Assembly (NCBI GenBank): GCA_030762895.1 | Contig: CM061070.1 | Location: 31,213,652-31,277,651, forward strand | Direction: 5' to 3' | From: Sophora flavescens | Lineage: Eukaryota; Streptophyta; Magnoliopsida; Fabales; Fabaceae | DNA length: 64,000 nt | In this document: positions 35,406-47,301 of the stretch, one piece after another | Layout of the letters: each line of letters starts with the position of its first letter | How positions within the stretch are numbered: position 1 is the first letter of the stretch | Position numbers and translations under genes: made by a program | Notes under the pieces: generated by a model | What the model was told of the DNA's origin: nothing | Seen by the model: only the letters and a program-made list of their open reading frames with translations | Databases searched by the model: none

Positions 35406-36708
35406 TGTCTTTAAGCTTGTGCAAGTATACACAAATGCCTCAATTAATATAGAAACTAAGTTCAGATATCGTTCCCACGGGGATTATAATAGTGCAGCAA
35501 ATTCCAAATCAGATTATATGTTCTAGGAGTTAGAAATGGTAACCAAAAATAGTGATTGGTGTGCATGTAAAATAAATAAAACTGAAAAGTAAACAATGAA
35601 AGGGAACTTCAAACAAGAAAGAGAAAATGTTGTCAAAAATGGAGAGAAATAGCTCTAGGTATGCTGCAGCATAAATCCTGCTTAGCCTATATTATGTGCT
35701 GACTAAGGTCTAGCATCTAACTCCAGGAAATAAAAGTATGTTTTCCAACACTTAAGGGTTAGGTTCATTAACTGTGTTCTATTCCTAGATTTAGATTAAT
35801 TACACCACCCTCTTTATAAGCATGTTCCAGCTAGTTTAGAGGCTTGAATAACTATTCCTAGCCTATCAAACATCATTTAATTTTCCATTTAATGATTTGA
35901 CCTCTATCCTTTATCAATTTCCACTTATTTAATTTTTCCAAACCAAGCAAGCTAAATATCTAATTAAGTTGATCACTCTTAATTAAATAACAATAAGCAC
36001 ATAATAAACGAAGATGAAGAACATAGTCATTGCATAATTCAGCTAAGCATTCATTACATTTGCATACCTAAAGCTTAAAAGAGTTTAGCTCATGATGAGC
36101 TTACAAGAAATAAAGCATAAAACTGAAACGAAAGTCATTACAATGGATGAAAAATGAAAACACAGCAGCTGGGTGGAGAAGACAAAGAGCGCAACCTCCA
36201 AGAAATGATAGAGTAAATGTGTAATAAAATCACAGTGTATCCAACTAGGGTTTCCCTAAATGCTTATATAGTGCCCTATTCTCTTTCATCCCATTTTGGT
36301 CCAGCAACAAAAGTAATAATAAAATAACCCTAGCCCAATTCCTTAAAAATGGAAAATCAGATCCCTAGGAGCGTTTGCTTCCTTAAAAGTGGCAGTGCCA
36401 GCGTCTCTGAGGAGAGAGGAAAGGTGTCCTTGTCAAATTTGTCCTTTGGTGCAGAGCCACTGGGAAGCAATCCCTGCTGCAACAACCAGTAGTTTATTCA
36501 CCCATGCTTCAGCAAGTTCACTGCATAAGCATACACAAATTTTGAGATAATGATGGAGCATTCAAGAGCAAAATGTGGATATTTACAATGCTTCACACAA
36601 ATATTTACAAAACAACATTTCCTACCAAAATCAAGAGTCAAAACCTCAAAGATAGCAACAATTAATAAAGAAAATGATCTAAATAACTCTTCATAAAAAC
36701 AGTTATCA
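35406..36708 (-). mobile_element. LTR K, Tat-like solo LTR at the inversion breakpoint
   Basis: This 1,303-bp unit starts TGTCTTTAAGC and ends ACAGTTATCA. It shares CAAGTATAC and TCCCACGGGGATTATA near its left end with the solo LTR at 3943. Right flank GTTGT (36709-36713) lies in the RT gene of A; the matching left copy, ATTGT, is now at 47302-47306 (ACAAT on the plus strand). So K was inserted in RT of A, and the inversion broke exactly at its left end. No gene is seen; the short frame at 36498-36719 is not supported. Confidence 0.8.
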
Positions 36709-37790
36709 GTTGTGTTCATGGATTATATGAATAAGACCTTTCAACGTTACTTGGATAAGTTTGTGGTGGTTTTCATAGATGACATCTTAGTGTACTCCAA
36801 GGCCAAGGAGGAACATGAGGAACACTTGAGAGTTGTCTTGCAGACCCTTAAGGAAAAGCAGTTGTATGCTATGTTGTCTAAGTGCGAGTTTTGGTTAGAG
36901 AAGTTGAGTTTCTTAGGACATGTCATCTCCAAAGGTGGGATAGCCTTGGACCCGACTAAGGTTGAGACGGTGTTCCAATGGGAAGCGCCGAAGTCAGTGA
37001 CCGAGATTAGAAGTTTCTTGGGTTTAGCACGGTACTACAGGAGGTTCATAGAGGGTTTCTCTAAGATAGCTTTACCCCTAACCCGTCTCACCAAGAAGGG
37101 ACAGCTCTTTGTGTGGGACTCTAAGTGTGAAGAGAGTTCCCAAACCTTAAAGGATAGGTTGACATCAGCACCAGTGTTAGTTTTGCCAGATCCTAGTGAA
37201 CCTTTCGTAGTTTACTTCGATGCATCTAAACAAGGTTTAGGTGGTGTGTTGATGCAGAATGGTAAGGTAGTATCTTATGCTTCAAGACAGTTGAAAACCC
37301 ATGAGAAGAACTACCCTACCCATGACCTAGAGTTAGGAGCTGTGGTGTTTGCCTTAAAGATTTGGAGGCATTACCTTTATGGGGCGAGGTTTGAGGTCTT
37401 TAGTGATCACAAGAGTTTGAAGTATCTTTTTGAACAGAAGGATTTGAGTATGAGGCAGCGTAGGTGGATGGAGTTTCTTAAGAACTACGAGTTTAATTTA
37501 ACCTACCACGCAGGAAAGGGCAATGTAGTGGCATATGCTCTAAGTAGGAAAACCTTACATGTCTCCGGTTTGATGGTTAGGGAGATGGATTTGATTGAGG
37601 AGTTTAGAGATCTGAGTTTATCTTGGGAAGTTACCCCTAAGAGCATTAGGCTTGGAACCTTGAAGATTAACAATAGTTTGATGGATCAGGTTAGAGAGGG
37701 CCATAAGATAGATAGGTTTCTCTTAGACTAGAGAGAGTTGCTTGCTTAGGGTAGAGACCTTAGTTTTAAGGAAGGAAGTGATGGAGTCTT
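36709..37790 (+). pseudogene. pol: RT C-part and RNase H of chromovirus A, inverted
   Basis: A nearly intact frame opens VVFMDYMNKTFQRYLD and includes the RT catalytic box FIDDILVYS. The connection (LGHVISKGGIALDPTKVET) and RNase H follow (VVYFDASKQGLGGVLMQ, VFSDHKSLKYLFEQ, NVVAYALSRK, where copy C has NVVADALSRK). A stop (37729-37731) follows RFLLD, and the reading continues as REL... to 37790. At 37791 copia H begins, with GTCTT as TSD; the continuation into integrase is 24817 on the minus strand. The upstream half of RT is at 47302, also on the minus strand. It is the best-preserved chromovirus RT/RNase H in the window. Confidence 0.92.
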
Positions 37791-39277
37791 TGTTAGAACC
37801 AAAGTGGTTTTGGCTTAAATAATCTCTTAAGTTTTTATGTTAACAAAAAGGTTAAATTTGTATGGCAAAGTAGTGTCAAAGATCTAACTTGTCTGATTGA
37901 AAGCTTGCAGGATTACTAAGTTTTGCTAAGTTGAGGACATATATATACAGTTGCTGTATCGAGTAAATTTCTCAACCTCTAGACACGTCTTCAAAACCTT
38001 GGTAAAATTCTGAGTCTATAAAGTTATCGCTAGAAGAGGCCTTAAAAATTGGCTAAGGTAATAGATGCTAGACGAGCGTCTAACTCTTAGAAAGAGTAGT
38101 AGACGAGCAAATAAATAACTTCCACAAAAACAACAAGTCCAAAGACTTGAATCTGACAACAAATTATACTTGATGCCACGTCAGTAGACGAGTTATTAAG
38201 AATCAGTCAGAAAAGCACCAAGTCCAAAGACTTACAACTAGAGGAGAGTCATATAGACGCAGACGTCGTGAGACGAGCCTACCTTACTGATAAGTTAAAC
38301 TTGCACGTCCAAAGACATGCGTGTCTACTAGCTATAGAAAATGAACCCGTCTAGTATAAGCGAATTTATTTCAAATGATTGTATATTTAATTCAAAGGAA
38401 TATATGTCTCTTTCCCTTACTGCTTCGTTTGATAACACTTTGTTTCTTGAGAATAGAAACATAGTACCATCGAGAAAATAAACCTTTGCACTTTGTCACC
38501 TATATTGCTGTAAAGTTTAAACCAAGTACAAAGAAGGAAAGTCAGAAAGCCACCTTTGGTACAACAGGGAAGTGACAGTTCTACTTTGAGCATTCCTCTG
38601 ATAAACAAGAGCAGTTCTCCATGAAACATATCAAGTTATCAGTCTCAACGGATCCTAGCATTTAATGCTATGTCTAAATGGATACAATTTGAAGATCGTT
38701 GAAGAAGTTCAAGATAGCAAAGCTCTCCTTCTATAAATACTGGATGAACCCCAGTGAAAGAAATAGCATCTCTGATATTAAAAAGTGCCAAAACTCTGTT
38801 GAAATCTCTTGAACAAGTTTATTTGTAATCTGAACTGATCTAAAACTTTCACATTCTCACACTTAGTGAGTGCTTAGATCAAAATCTGTAAATCTCTTTG
38901 TTAGAGTTAGAGTCTAAAGAGGCTTGGTAGATAAAGAATACTTGTAGCCTGAAGAGGTGTTGAATACTTGTAATCTATTTGGAGAATAGTGGAGAAAAAC
39001 CTTCAGGTAGAAGGGACTGGACGTAGCTCTTGGTTAGAAGAGAGTGAACAAGGAGAAATCTCTTGTGTGAGTCTTTTTTCCCTACCTTTTACAGTATTCA
39101 TTTATACTAACTGTGGGGACATGAATATGAGTTTGTTAACTCTTTAAAAAGGTTTTATTGCTTGTGTGTTACTTATATTGGTTTTCTTGCAAAAAGGTTT
39201 GAGAAAAGGGCATTTCCGAAAAACTGTTAAGAAACACAGTTCAACCCCCCTTATTGTGTTTCCCTGTGTCGACTTCA
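37791..39277 (+). mobile_element. 5' LTR of Sirevirus H
   Basis: The LTR is 1,487 bp from TGTTAGAACCAAAGTGG to ...GTCGACTTCA, with TSD GTCTT on the left. It contains the inverted repeats CAAGTCCAAAGACTTG (38134-38149), a variant near 38219, and CACGTCCAAAGACATGCGTG near 38305. The segment CACAGTTCAACCCCCC precedes its end. It is paired with 24818-31461 on the opposite strand because of the inversion. Confidence 0.93.
38731..38739 (+). promoter_or_regulatory. TATA box of the H 5' LTR
   Basis: CTATAAATA, about 940 bp into the LTR, at the same place as 25355-25364 in the 3' LTR and CTATAAAT at 57649 in M. Confidence 0.65.
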
Positions 39278-39279
39278 CT

Positions 39280-39291
39280 TGGTATCAGAGC
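39280..39291 (+). promoter_or_regulatory. Primer-binding site of H, initiator Met tRNA
   Basis: TGGTATCAGAGC, 2 bp after the LTR; an exact match to the usual plant copia primer site. Confidence 0.9.
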
Positions 39292-39348
39292 TCAGCATCG
39301 AAAGGGTTGAGCATCTAACAAGTGCTGAGGGAGTACGATCCAACAAGC

Positions 39349-41127
39349 ATGGATACAGAAGGACAAGTAATCAACATACCTCCTCTCTTTGATGGTAGTG
39401 ATTATGACTCTTTGGAAAAAGAGAATGATGGCTTTTCTTGATGCACAAAATGTCGATATCCGGGAGTCGATCGAAACTGGCTACAATGAGCCAAGAGGTG
39501 GTGCTGGAGCTGCTATTCCTAGAGCTCAATGGACTCCAGAGCAGAATACTCAACATCAACTCAATCTTAAAGCTAAGCACTACTTGATGTTCTGTCACTA
39601 GATCTGAGCATGATAAAGTCCATAGCTATAACACAGCTAAGGAAATATTGGATACTATTGCCCTAGCTCATGAAGGGTAATCCCAAGTCAAGGAGTCAAA
39701 GATAAGCATGTTGGTTCACCAGTATGAATTATTCAAAATGGTTGAACATGACACCATAGACCAAATGTTTGGAAGATTCCAAACTATTACCAACAGTCTT
39801 AGATCTCTTGGAAATACATATGAAAATAGAGATCATGTCAGAAAAATTTTGAGGAGTTTACATAAACAGTGGAGACCTAAGGTCACTGCTATTCAGGAGG
39901 CAAAGAACCTCAATACTCTCACTTTGGAGGATCTTCTTGGATCTCTGAAAGTTCATGAGCTTGAGCATAATGAAGAAGAAAGTTCCAGAAAAGGAAAGTA
40001 TGTTTCCCTAAAGGCAAAGAAGGCTAGCTCATCCAAAGTTCTCAAAGCTGAGGAATCCTCTGATGAAGCAGACCCTTCGGACACTGGTGAAGGATTTGAT
40101 TAGGATGAACCGTCCTTCATCTCCAGAAAGATTCAACATATGTGGAGAAAGAAACATGGTTTCAGAAGGAAGCAATTCAACAAAAAGTTTTCCAGAGAAA
40201 AATCAGACTCCAAAGAAAAAGGTCCACCTCTGTGCGTCGAGCACAAAAAGCCTGGTCACTTCAAAGCTGACTGCCCAGAACTTAAGGACAAAAAGAACTT
40301 CTTCAAAAAGAAAAAGGGTTTAATGGCTACTTGGGAGGATCTTAATCTATCATCATCTAAAGAAGAAGATGAAGTTGAGGAAGAGGCAAACATATGTCTC
40401 ACGGCTGTCACTTTTTTAGAAAGTGAATACACTGATGTTGAGGTAATGGAATCTGATTCATTTACTTTACAAGAAGCATTTGATGATTTGTTACACAACT
40501 CGTCCATTCTGTCACGTGAATATAAAAATCTTAAAAAGAAATTTTCAAGGTTGACTAAGGAATATGATAAAGTTTGCATGGAAAGGCAAGCTCTTAAATA
40601 TGAAAACAAGAAGCTTGAATCAGAGAATGACAGACTAACTGACAAACTCAAGGTTGAGCCTGATGTCCCTTTTTGAAGTTGCAAAATTGAAGCAAGATGT
40701 GACATATCTAACAGACACTCTGTCTAAATTCATCGGTGGCTCAAAAGTTAAGCTTGATACTGAGGTACTCTAGGTCACCTCATGATAAGTCTGGCTTAGG
40801 CTATGACAGAGACATGCATGAAGCATCTCACAAAGTATCAAGGTCTCATGCACATCACAAAACCAAAGCACAACATGTTAACACAAAATCTAGCTCGTCC
40901 AACACCTACTGTAAAGTATGTGGAAAATGTGGTCATGTAACATCTAGATGCATACATCACAAGAATATCAAACATGCTCGTCCAGTGACTACTAACAAAA
41001 AAGGACCTAAGTCAATCTAGGTACCTAAAGATAAGATTATACATGTTGAAGATTTTCTTAACAACAGGAAAAAAACACGCATCTTGGTACTTGGACAGTG
41101 GTTGCTCACATCACATGACGGGAGAAA
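39349..41127 (+). pseudogene. gag: Gag of Sirevirus H, several frameshifts
   Basis: The start is at ATG 39349 (MDTEGQVINIPPLFDGSDYD), as in M at 58335. A frame change near 39400 and one near 39600 split the UBN2/Retrotran_gag_2 domain (39389-40103; RSLHKQWRPKVTAIQEAKNLN). The first knuckle reads LCVEHKKPGHFKADC, with its second Cys replaced by His. The coiled-coil part is 40140-40676. A second, intact CCHC knuckle (CKVCGKCGHVTSRC) begins at 40910. TAG at 41018-41020 replaces the Trp of the motif read as KPVWVPKD in M. The frame runs past the protease motif, which lies in the +1 frame. Confidence 0.87.
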
Positions 41128-41132
41128 GGTGT

Positions 41133-44100
41133 TGAGACACCCCGCTATGCCTCGGTGTTTTATTTGGAAATAAACTTGATTATTATGTTCTTATTCTTAA
41201 ACTTAACATGAAAATACGGCGGAATTAAAACTTAAATTATTAAGTAAACATATTCATGTAGAACAGGAATAAGAAAACATGACCATATTAATCATATGTA
41301 AGTGAAATCAGAGTTAAACAAAACACTGTTTTAGAGCATCCCGACAATAGGAGTCCTAACAGGTGTACAAGTTATACAAACGTAAAGGCGGAAAAGATAA
41401 AGCATCGTGACACAGACGCACTGGCCATAACTAGGACTAGACCCTACTCATCATGGGTCACAGCTCGTCCTCCGGCATCCGGCTCGTAAGGAGTTCCGTC
41501 CGGCTCCTCCTCGTTCGGCTCATCAACAGGATCTTCGAACACGAGCCATAAAAGATAGAACAAGCAGAGAAAAGTACAGGGGATAAGAAACATGCTATCA
41601 TCAAAAGCGGAAAAAGATTCATAGTAAATGATACACTAATTGCCATAGACAATCAACACACATTTCTAACAAGTCGTCCTCAAATTAATATATATCCTCC
41701 TCTACCCTTTGTCATGATGCAATGCAATGCAGTATGAATGTTTTGCCACAGCCATGTATCCAAATTTCCATCTCAAGTAAATCAGACTATATTTCAAGTC
41801 AACCAAACATTGTTTCAAGCCAACCAGACTATGTTTCAAGCCAACCAGACTATGTTTCAAGCCAACCAGACTATGTTTCAAGTCAAACAGACTGTGTTTC
41901 AAGCCAACCAGACTATGTTTCAAGTCAACCAGACTATGTTTCAAGTCGATCATATGAAAATATCACAGACCATGTTTCAGGTCACCCCCTAGTGCCGTAA
42001 CCTCTCATCACTATTTCATGAATAAACCCAACAATAATCACATCTCGGTTAGCCACTTCTAAACTCAGATCTCATGAACCCCCGCACACATTACTCTAAT
42101 TATCATGTATTAATACACATCAAAATCTCTAACCATATATCAAAACATTGTGGAACAAAGCAGTTCAATTATCATCAAGCTATAATACATTCTCACATAA
42201 ACATATCAATCATCATAAAATATCACAAGAATATCAAGCATCAATAAATTCATACATTCCCAATATCATATAAGCAATCCAACACCGATAAACCTACAAT
42301 CCCCGAATCAACATTGGTTTTACAGAAAAAACAACTCCAACGTGATTTTGGTCTTGTCGATTATTCGATTTTCTAGTAGGGTTTGGGTCGCCCTACACAA
42401 TTAATATATAATCTACTACTTATCGTTCCCGACGGTAGATTGATTCTTTCCCCCGCCTGAGTTCTCACCGAACTTCCGAACTCGAAGCTCCTCGTTGCCA
42501 CACCACAAGTTACCAACACCACCTTCAACCAAGCAACATAATTAAAAATAAATCAAACAAATTCATCTATGCCCTCATTATGCTAGGTTCGGCCATTTAA
42601 TTCAAATGAGAGCTAGGATTGTTTTCTCAACCTAAGCTTTTGGATACTTATCACTTAGACTCTAGGTAACTTAAATAAATTGGCATAAGTTGAAAATATG
42701 GAATAAAAATCATCCAACCACTTAGGGTAGGTTTCGGCTTTGTATAACAAAATAGGCTAGGATTTTCAAATCGACACAACCTCTTAGATCAATGATCTTA
42801 GAGTATTAAGGAGTATGAATCAAGTACTAGTTTTCACAAAGCAAATCAAAAACATTTTATTTCCTTTAATATAAGTTTCGGCCAACATAATTGAATTGGC
42901 TAGAAATTTCTAAACTTTCCAATCTCTTTAGCTTAGCATCCATACATAGTAAGGAGCTTAAAACCATGATCATTTTGGAAAATGAAAAACAAGGCATCCT
43001 AGGTCCATAAACCTTAGGTTTCGGCCATCATAGGATTTTTTAAGCTAGAAATCTTTAAATCATCCAATCTTTTAGACATAGCATCCTTTGATATTAAGGA
43101 GCTCAATCCATAATCATTTTGGAAGAGAAACAACCTAAAACATTCCAATCTTTTTAGATATAGCATCCTTTCACATAAGGAGTTTTAATCCATAATCATC
43201 TTGGAAAATAAAAACAACACATCCTAGGTCCAAAACAAATGAGTTTCGGCCATCATAGGAAACTCAATGAAAAAATATTTAAACTTTTCCAATCACTTAA
43301 ACCTAGCATCCTTTAGTATAAAGGATCCCTTGGTCATGATCATCTTGGAATAGAACTCAAATATAAGTTCATAAAAGCAAAAGTTGAAACAAAATCCAAC
43401 CTAAACCATAGGCATGGTTTCGGCCTTGCATGGATAAAGGGGTTCGAAATTTTTGTTTTACACAGTCTTTTAGTATGTTGTAATAGGAGTAAAAACAAGA
43501 ACATAGGAAGTGGTTTCAACTCAAACGGAGTTTTCTACCATTTTTAAGAGTTTTTAGAAGTTTGAGAGATTAAAGAAAACATAAAGCATAAACTATGAAA
43601 TGAATGCAAGAACTTGCAAAGAAAACTAAATAGGATCATTACCCTCAAGAAGATGAACAACTTTGATGAAGGAATCAAGTTGAAAAGAGAAGTAAAAACC
43701 AAAGCTTTAAAGGTTTGAACTTTTTTTTTTTTTTTAAAGAAAGGAAGAAGATGAAGAAGAAGAAAAGTGTGAGTGAAGTGATGAAATTGGTATATATAGA
43801 TGGAGGGAAAGGGGGCACGGTTTTGGAGAGAAAGGAGAGGAAAAATGAGATAAAATTGAAGTGGATTGTTGAGGAAGATTAGAGGTATGGTGGTAAGGTA
43901 TGGTGTTGTAAGGTGGAGGTAAGGTAGGAGAGAGAAAAAGTTGAAAAAGTAAAATTTTGAAAAGGTGAGTGATGGTGGTTACTATTTGCCATCACATCAT
44001 GTCTCTTCTAGTCCTTTCATTTCCTTTGTGCTCTGCTCCATTGCGTATCAGATGATTTCCCCGATCGTATTTCTCGATGATTTCGCTCGGGTAGTACTTA

Positions 44101-44404
44101 GAATTTGGCCCCGGACGAGATTTTGTGAAAATCTCCATACCCACACAAAACATCCTAAAAACACTAACCATCTTGTTTACGGGTCAAAATTATGTTTCCG
44201 GCTCAGTAAAATTATACTGGTAGAGAAAACGCAGACCGATTTCCGTCTGAATTTTCAGCCGAAAATTTTACTGTGAGCTATTATCGTAAGGTAGATCAAG
44301 AATATGGTTTTTATTTTATTACAAACATTTCCTAAACTTCATATTAAAATATAATTACTTATATTTTAATTTATTAACCACATACCGAAAATCAGGTTGT
44401 TACA
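41133..44404 (-). mobile_element. Solo LTR L in the protease/integrase region of H
   Basis: This 3,272-bp unit runs from TGAGACACCCCG to GGTTGTTACA with GGTGT duplicated (41128-41132, 44405-44409). It is a relative of J and N. A TATA-like TATATATAG lies at about 43792, with a GA-rich run beside it. A 21-bp tandem array occupies 41778-41945. Repeated phrases around GTTTCGGCC and AGCATCCTT (42590-43440) suggest old internal duplications. No gene is supported; the frame at 43965-44276 is likely chance. Confidence 0.92.
41778..41945. repeat. 21-bp tandem array in solo LTR L
   Basis: Eight units, consensus AACCAGACTATGTTTCAAGCC/TC, plus a degenerate ninth. Because 21 is a multiple of three, every frame reads a periodic peptide (such as QPDYVSS), but no start or family supports translation. 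LTR J lacks the array at the equivalent place. Confidence 0.95.
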
Positions 44405-47296
44405 GGTGTATGTTCCAAGACCTTAGACATAAAGATGGTGGCTAGGTTACCTTTGGAGGTAATCTGAATGGAAAGATCATTGGAGTAGGTAAAATTTGTA
44501 AACATCCTTTTCCCTCCATTGATAATGTTCTTTTAGTTAATGGTTTAAAACACAATTTGCCGAGCATAAGTCAATTATGTGATAGTGGGTTTGTTATTTC
44601 TTTTGACAAGAACATGTGTAATGTCAGGAAGACTGATGGATCACTCTTATTCATTGCCAAGAGGCAAAACAATCTGTATAAGATTGACTTGGAGGATCTC
44701 ACAAATCAAAGTGTCTCATGTCTAGTGTCCATTGAAGATGAGCGATGGATTTGGCACAAAAGGCTAGGTCATGCAAGCTTGAAATTAATTTCAAAGCTAA
44801 ATAAGCATAACCTCGTGAGAAGCTTACCAAACCTTTAGTTCAAATCTGATGCTCTCTGTGATGCATGTCAAAAGGAAAAATAAGTCAAAGGTTCCTTTGA
44901 ATCTAAGAATTTTGTTAGTACCAATAGACTACTAGAGTTGCTACACCTTGATCTGTTTGGACCAACAAGGGCTGCATATGTCAGTGGAAAGAAATATGGT
45001 CTAGTCATAGTAGACGACTACACTAGATGGACATGGGTTATGTTCCTAGCTCACAAGGATGAGTCATTCAGGGTCTTCTCTGTATTCTGCAAACGTGTGC
45101 AGAATGAAAAAGGCATGTGTATCACTTCAATCAGAAGTGACCATGATGTGTATCACTTCAATCAGAAGTGACCATGGGGGAGAGTTTGAAAATGAGCTAT
45201 TCGAAAAGTTATGTGAAGAAAGTGGTATACTTCACAACTTCTCAATACCTAGAACACCACAGTAAAATGGTGTGGTAGAGAGAAAGACCAGATCTCTTCA
45301 AGAGATGGACAGAACAATGCTAAATGACAACTCTGTCCCTAGACACTTCTAGGGTGAAGCTGTTAATATTGCCTGGTACATTCAGAACAAAATTTACATA
45401 AGACAATCTTTAATAAGACTCCTTATGAATTGAGGAAAGGACAAACACCCAACATATCTTACTTTCATCCTTTTGGTTATAAATGTTTTATATTAAATAC
45501 TAAAGATCAACTTAGTAAGTTTGATGCTAAAGTAGATAATGGAATTCTGTTAGGATATTCTGAATCAACTCAATGCTTTAGGGTTTAAAATTCTAGAACC
45601 TTAGTAGTAGAAGAATGTATACATGTTAAATTTGATTATAAGCCTAATAAGAAACTATCGGAGCTTGATGAAGTTTTTACAGATTCGAATCTCAAAGATT
45701 CTGAAAATCAAGAAAACATCAAGACTGATGATCAAGTGGATGATCAACAACAACCCGAGTCTGAATCTTCACAACAAGAAAATGTTCAAAGATCTTGGTA
45801 CTTCAAGAATTACCATCCTCAAGATCAAATCATTGGAAGCCTCAGTGATAGGCTAAGAATCAGATCTACATTTAGAGAGCAAGATGATTCTGCCTTAGTC
45901 TTTGAGTTAGAACCAAAGATAGTAGACGAGGCTCTACTGGACGAGGGCTGGATTCTGGCAATGCAGGAAGAACTGAACCAGTTTGAAAGAAGTGAAGTAT
46001 GGACTCTTGTGCCTTTGCCAAAGGATTAATCAGTTATTGGAACCAAATGGGTTTATAGAAACAAGCTTGATGAAAATGGTAAAGTGGTAAGAAATAAAGC
46101 AAGACTTGTTGCACAAGGTTACTCACAAGAAGAAGGTATAGACTATACTAAAACTTTTGCATACTATTATCATTTGTTGCACATCATAATATCATGCTAT
46201 ATCAAATGGATATAAAAAGTGCATTTATAAATGGGATTATTAATGAGGAAGTATATGTTATGCAACCTCCAGGTTTTGAAAGTGAAACCCAACCTGAACA
46301 TGTATATAAGCTAAAGAAAGCTTTTATATGGCCTTAAACAAGCTCCTAGAGCTTGGTATGAAAGGTTAAGTTCATTCTTAATGGACAATGGATTCAGTAG
46401 AGGAAAGGTTGATACAACCTTGTTTAGAAAATCCAGTAAGTCCAGCTTTATTATTGTTCAAATATATGTTGATGCAATAATCTTTGGTGCTACTAATGAA
46501 TCTTTATGCAAGGAGTTTTCTAAGTTAATGCAGAAAGAGTTTGAAATAAGCATGATGGGAGAACTCAAGTTCTTCCTTGGACTTCATGTTAAACAAACAG
46601 TGGACGAGGTGTACATCCATCAAACTAAGTACACAAAGGAACTTCTAAAGAAATTCAAGATGGATGATTGCAAACCAATGAACACTCCTATGCATCCCAT
46701 GTCCATACTGAACAAAGATGATAAGGATAAAAAGGTAGACCAAAAGGTATATAGAGGTATGATAGGATCTCTTCTATATCTTACTGCTTTTAGACCTTAT
46801 ATTATGTTCAGTGTATGTTTGTGTGCTCACTTTCAATCTGATCCTAGAGAATCTCACTTGTCAGCAGTTAAGAGAATATTTAGATATCTGAAAGGTACTA
46901 CTAATCTGGGTTTGTGTTTTAAGAAAAATGATTATTACAAATTTGTAGGTTTTTGTGATGCTGACTATGCTAGAGATATACTTCAAAGAAAAAGTATCAG
47001 TGGAAGATGTCACTTCATTGGAGCTAATATAGTCTCATGGTCAAGCAAAAGACAAAGTACCATTGCATTATCAACTGCTGAAGCTAGGTATATTTCTGCT
47101 GCTAGTTGCTGCTCACAACTTCTATGGATCATACACCAATTGGAAGACTACAATGTGTTTGTAAGTAGTATAACACTCATGTGTGACAATACTATTGCAA
47201 TAAATATGTCTAAAAATCCAATTTTGCATTATAGAGCTAAGCACATAGAAATTAAACATCATTCTTTTAGAGATTATGTGCAAAAAGGTGTCATTG

Positions 47297-47301
47297 TTTT
47301 T
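47297..47301. other. Right breakpoint of the 11.9-kb inversion
   Basis: Five T bases separate plus-strand copia pol (ends TGTCATTG, 47296) from minus-strand chromovirus RT (starts 47302, ACAATAGCATGAGC). The T run belongs to neither neighbour and looks like repair filler. Confidence 0.75.

Larger units (their letters stand above)
41085..47296 (+). pseudogene. pol: Pol of Sirevirus H, up to the inversion breakpoint
   Basis: Segments are 41085-41132 (protease WYLDSGCSHHMTG) and, after solo LTR L, 44410-47296. The order is GAG-pre-integrase (WIWHKRLGHASLKL), integrase (LLHLDLFGP; RSDH then GGEFEN), RT and RNase H. Lesions include stops near 44455, 44837, 44881 and 45262, and a 31-bp tandem duplication in the integrase core (45115-45176). 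The RT region has lost the PVARLEAIRI segment near 46160. The RT box reads YVDA instead of YVDD (GCA at 46474-46476). The C-terminal RT/RNase H is open from 46381. It breaks off after RDYVQKGVI at 47296; the last codons are at 35405 on the minus strand. Confidence 0.9.

Noticed and set aside
41702..42000. Periodic peptide frames (DLKHSLVG on one strand, QPDYVSS on the other)
   Set aside because: By-product of a 21-bp tandem array within a solo LTR; both strands and all frames are open for arithmetical reasons.
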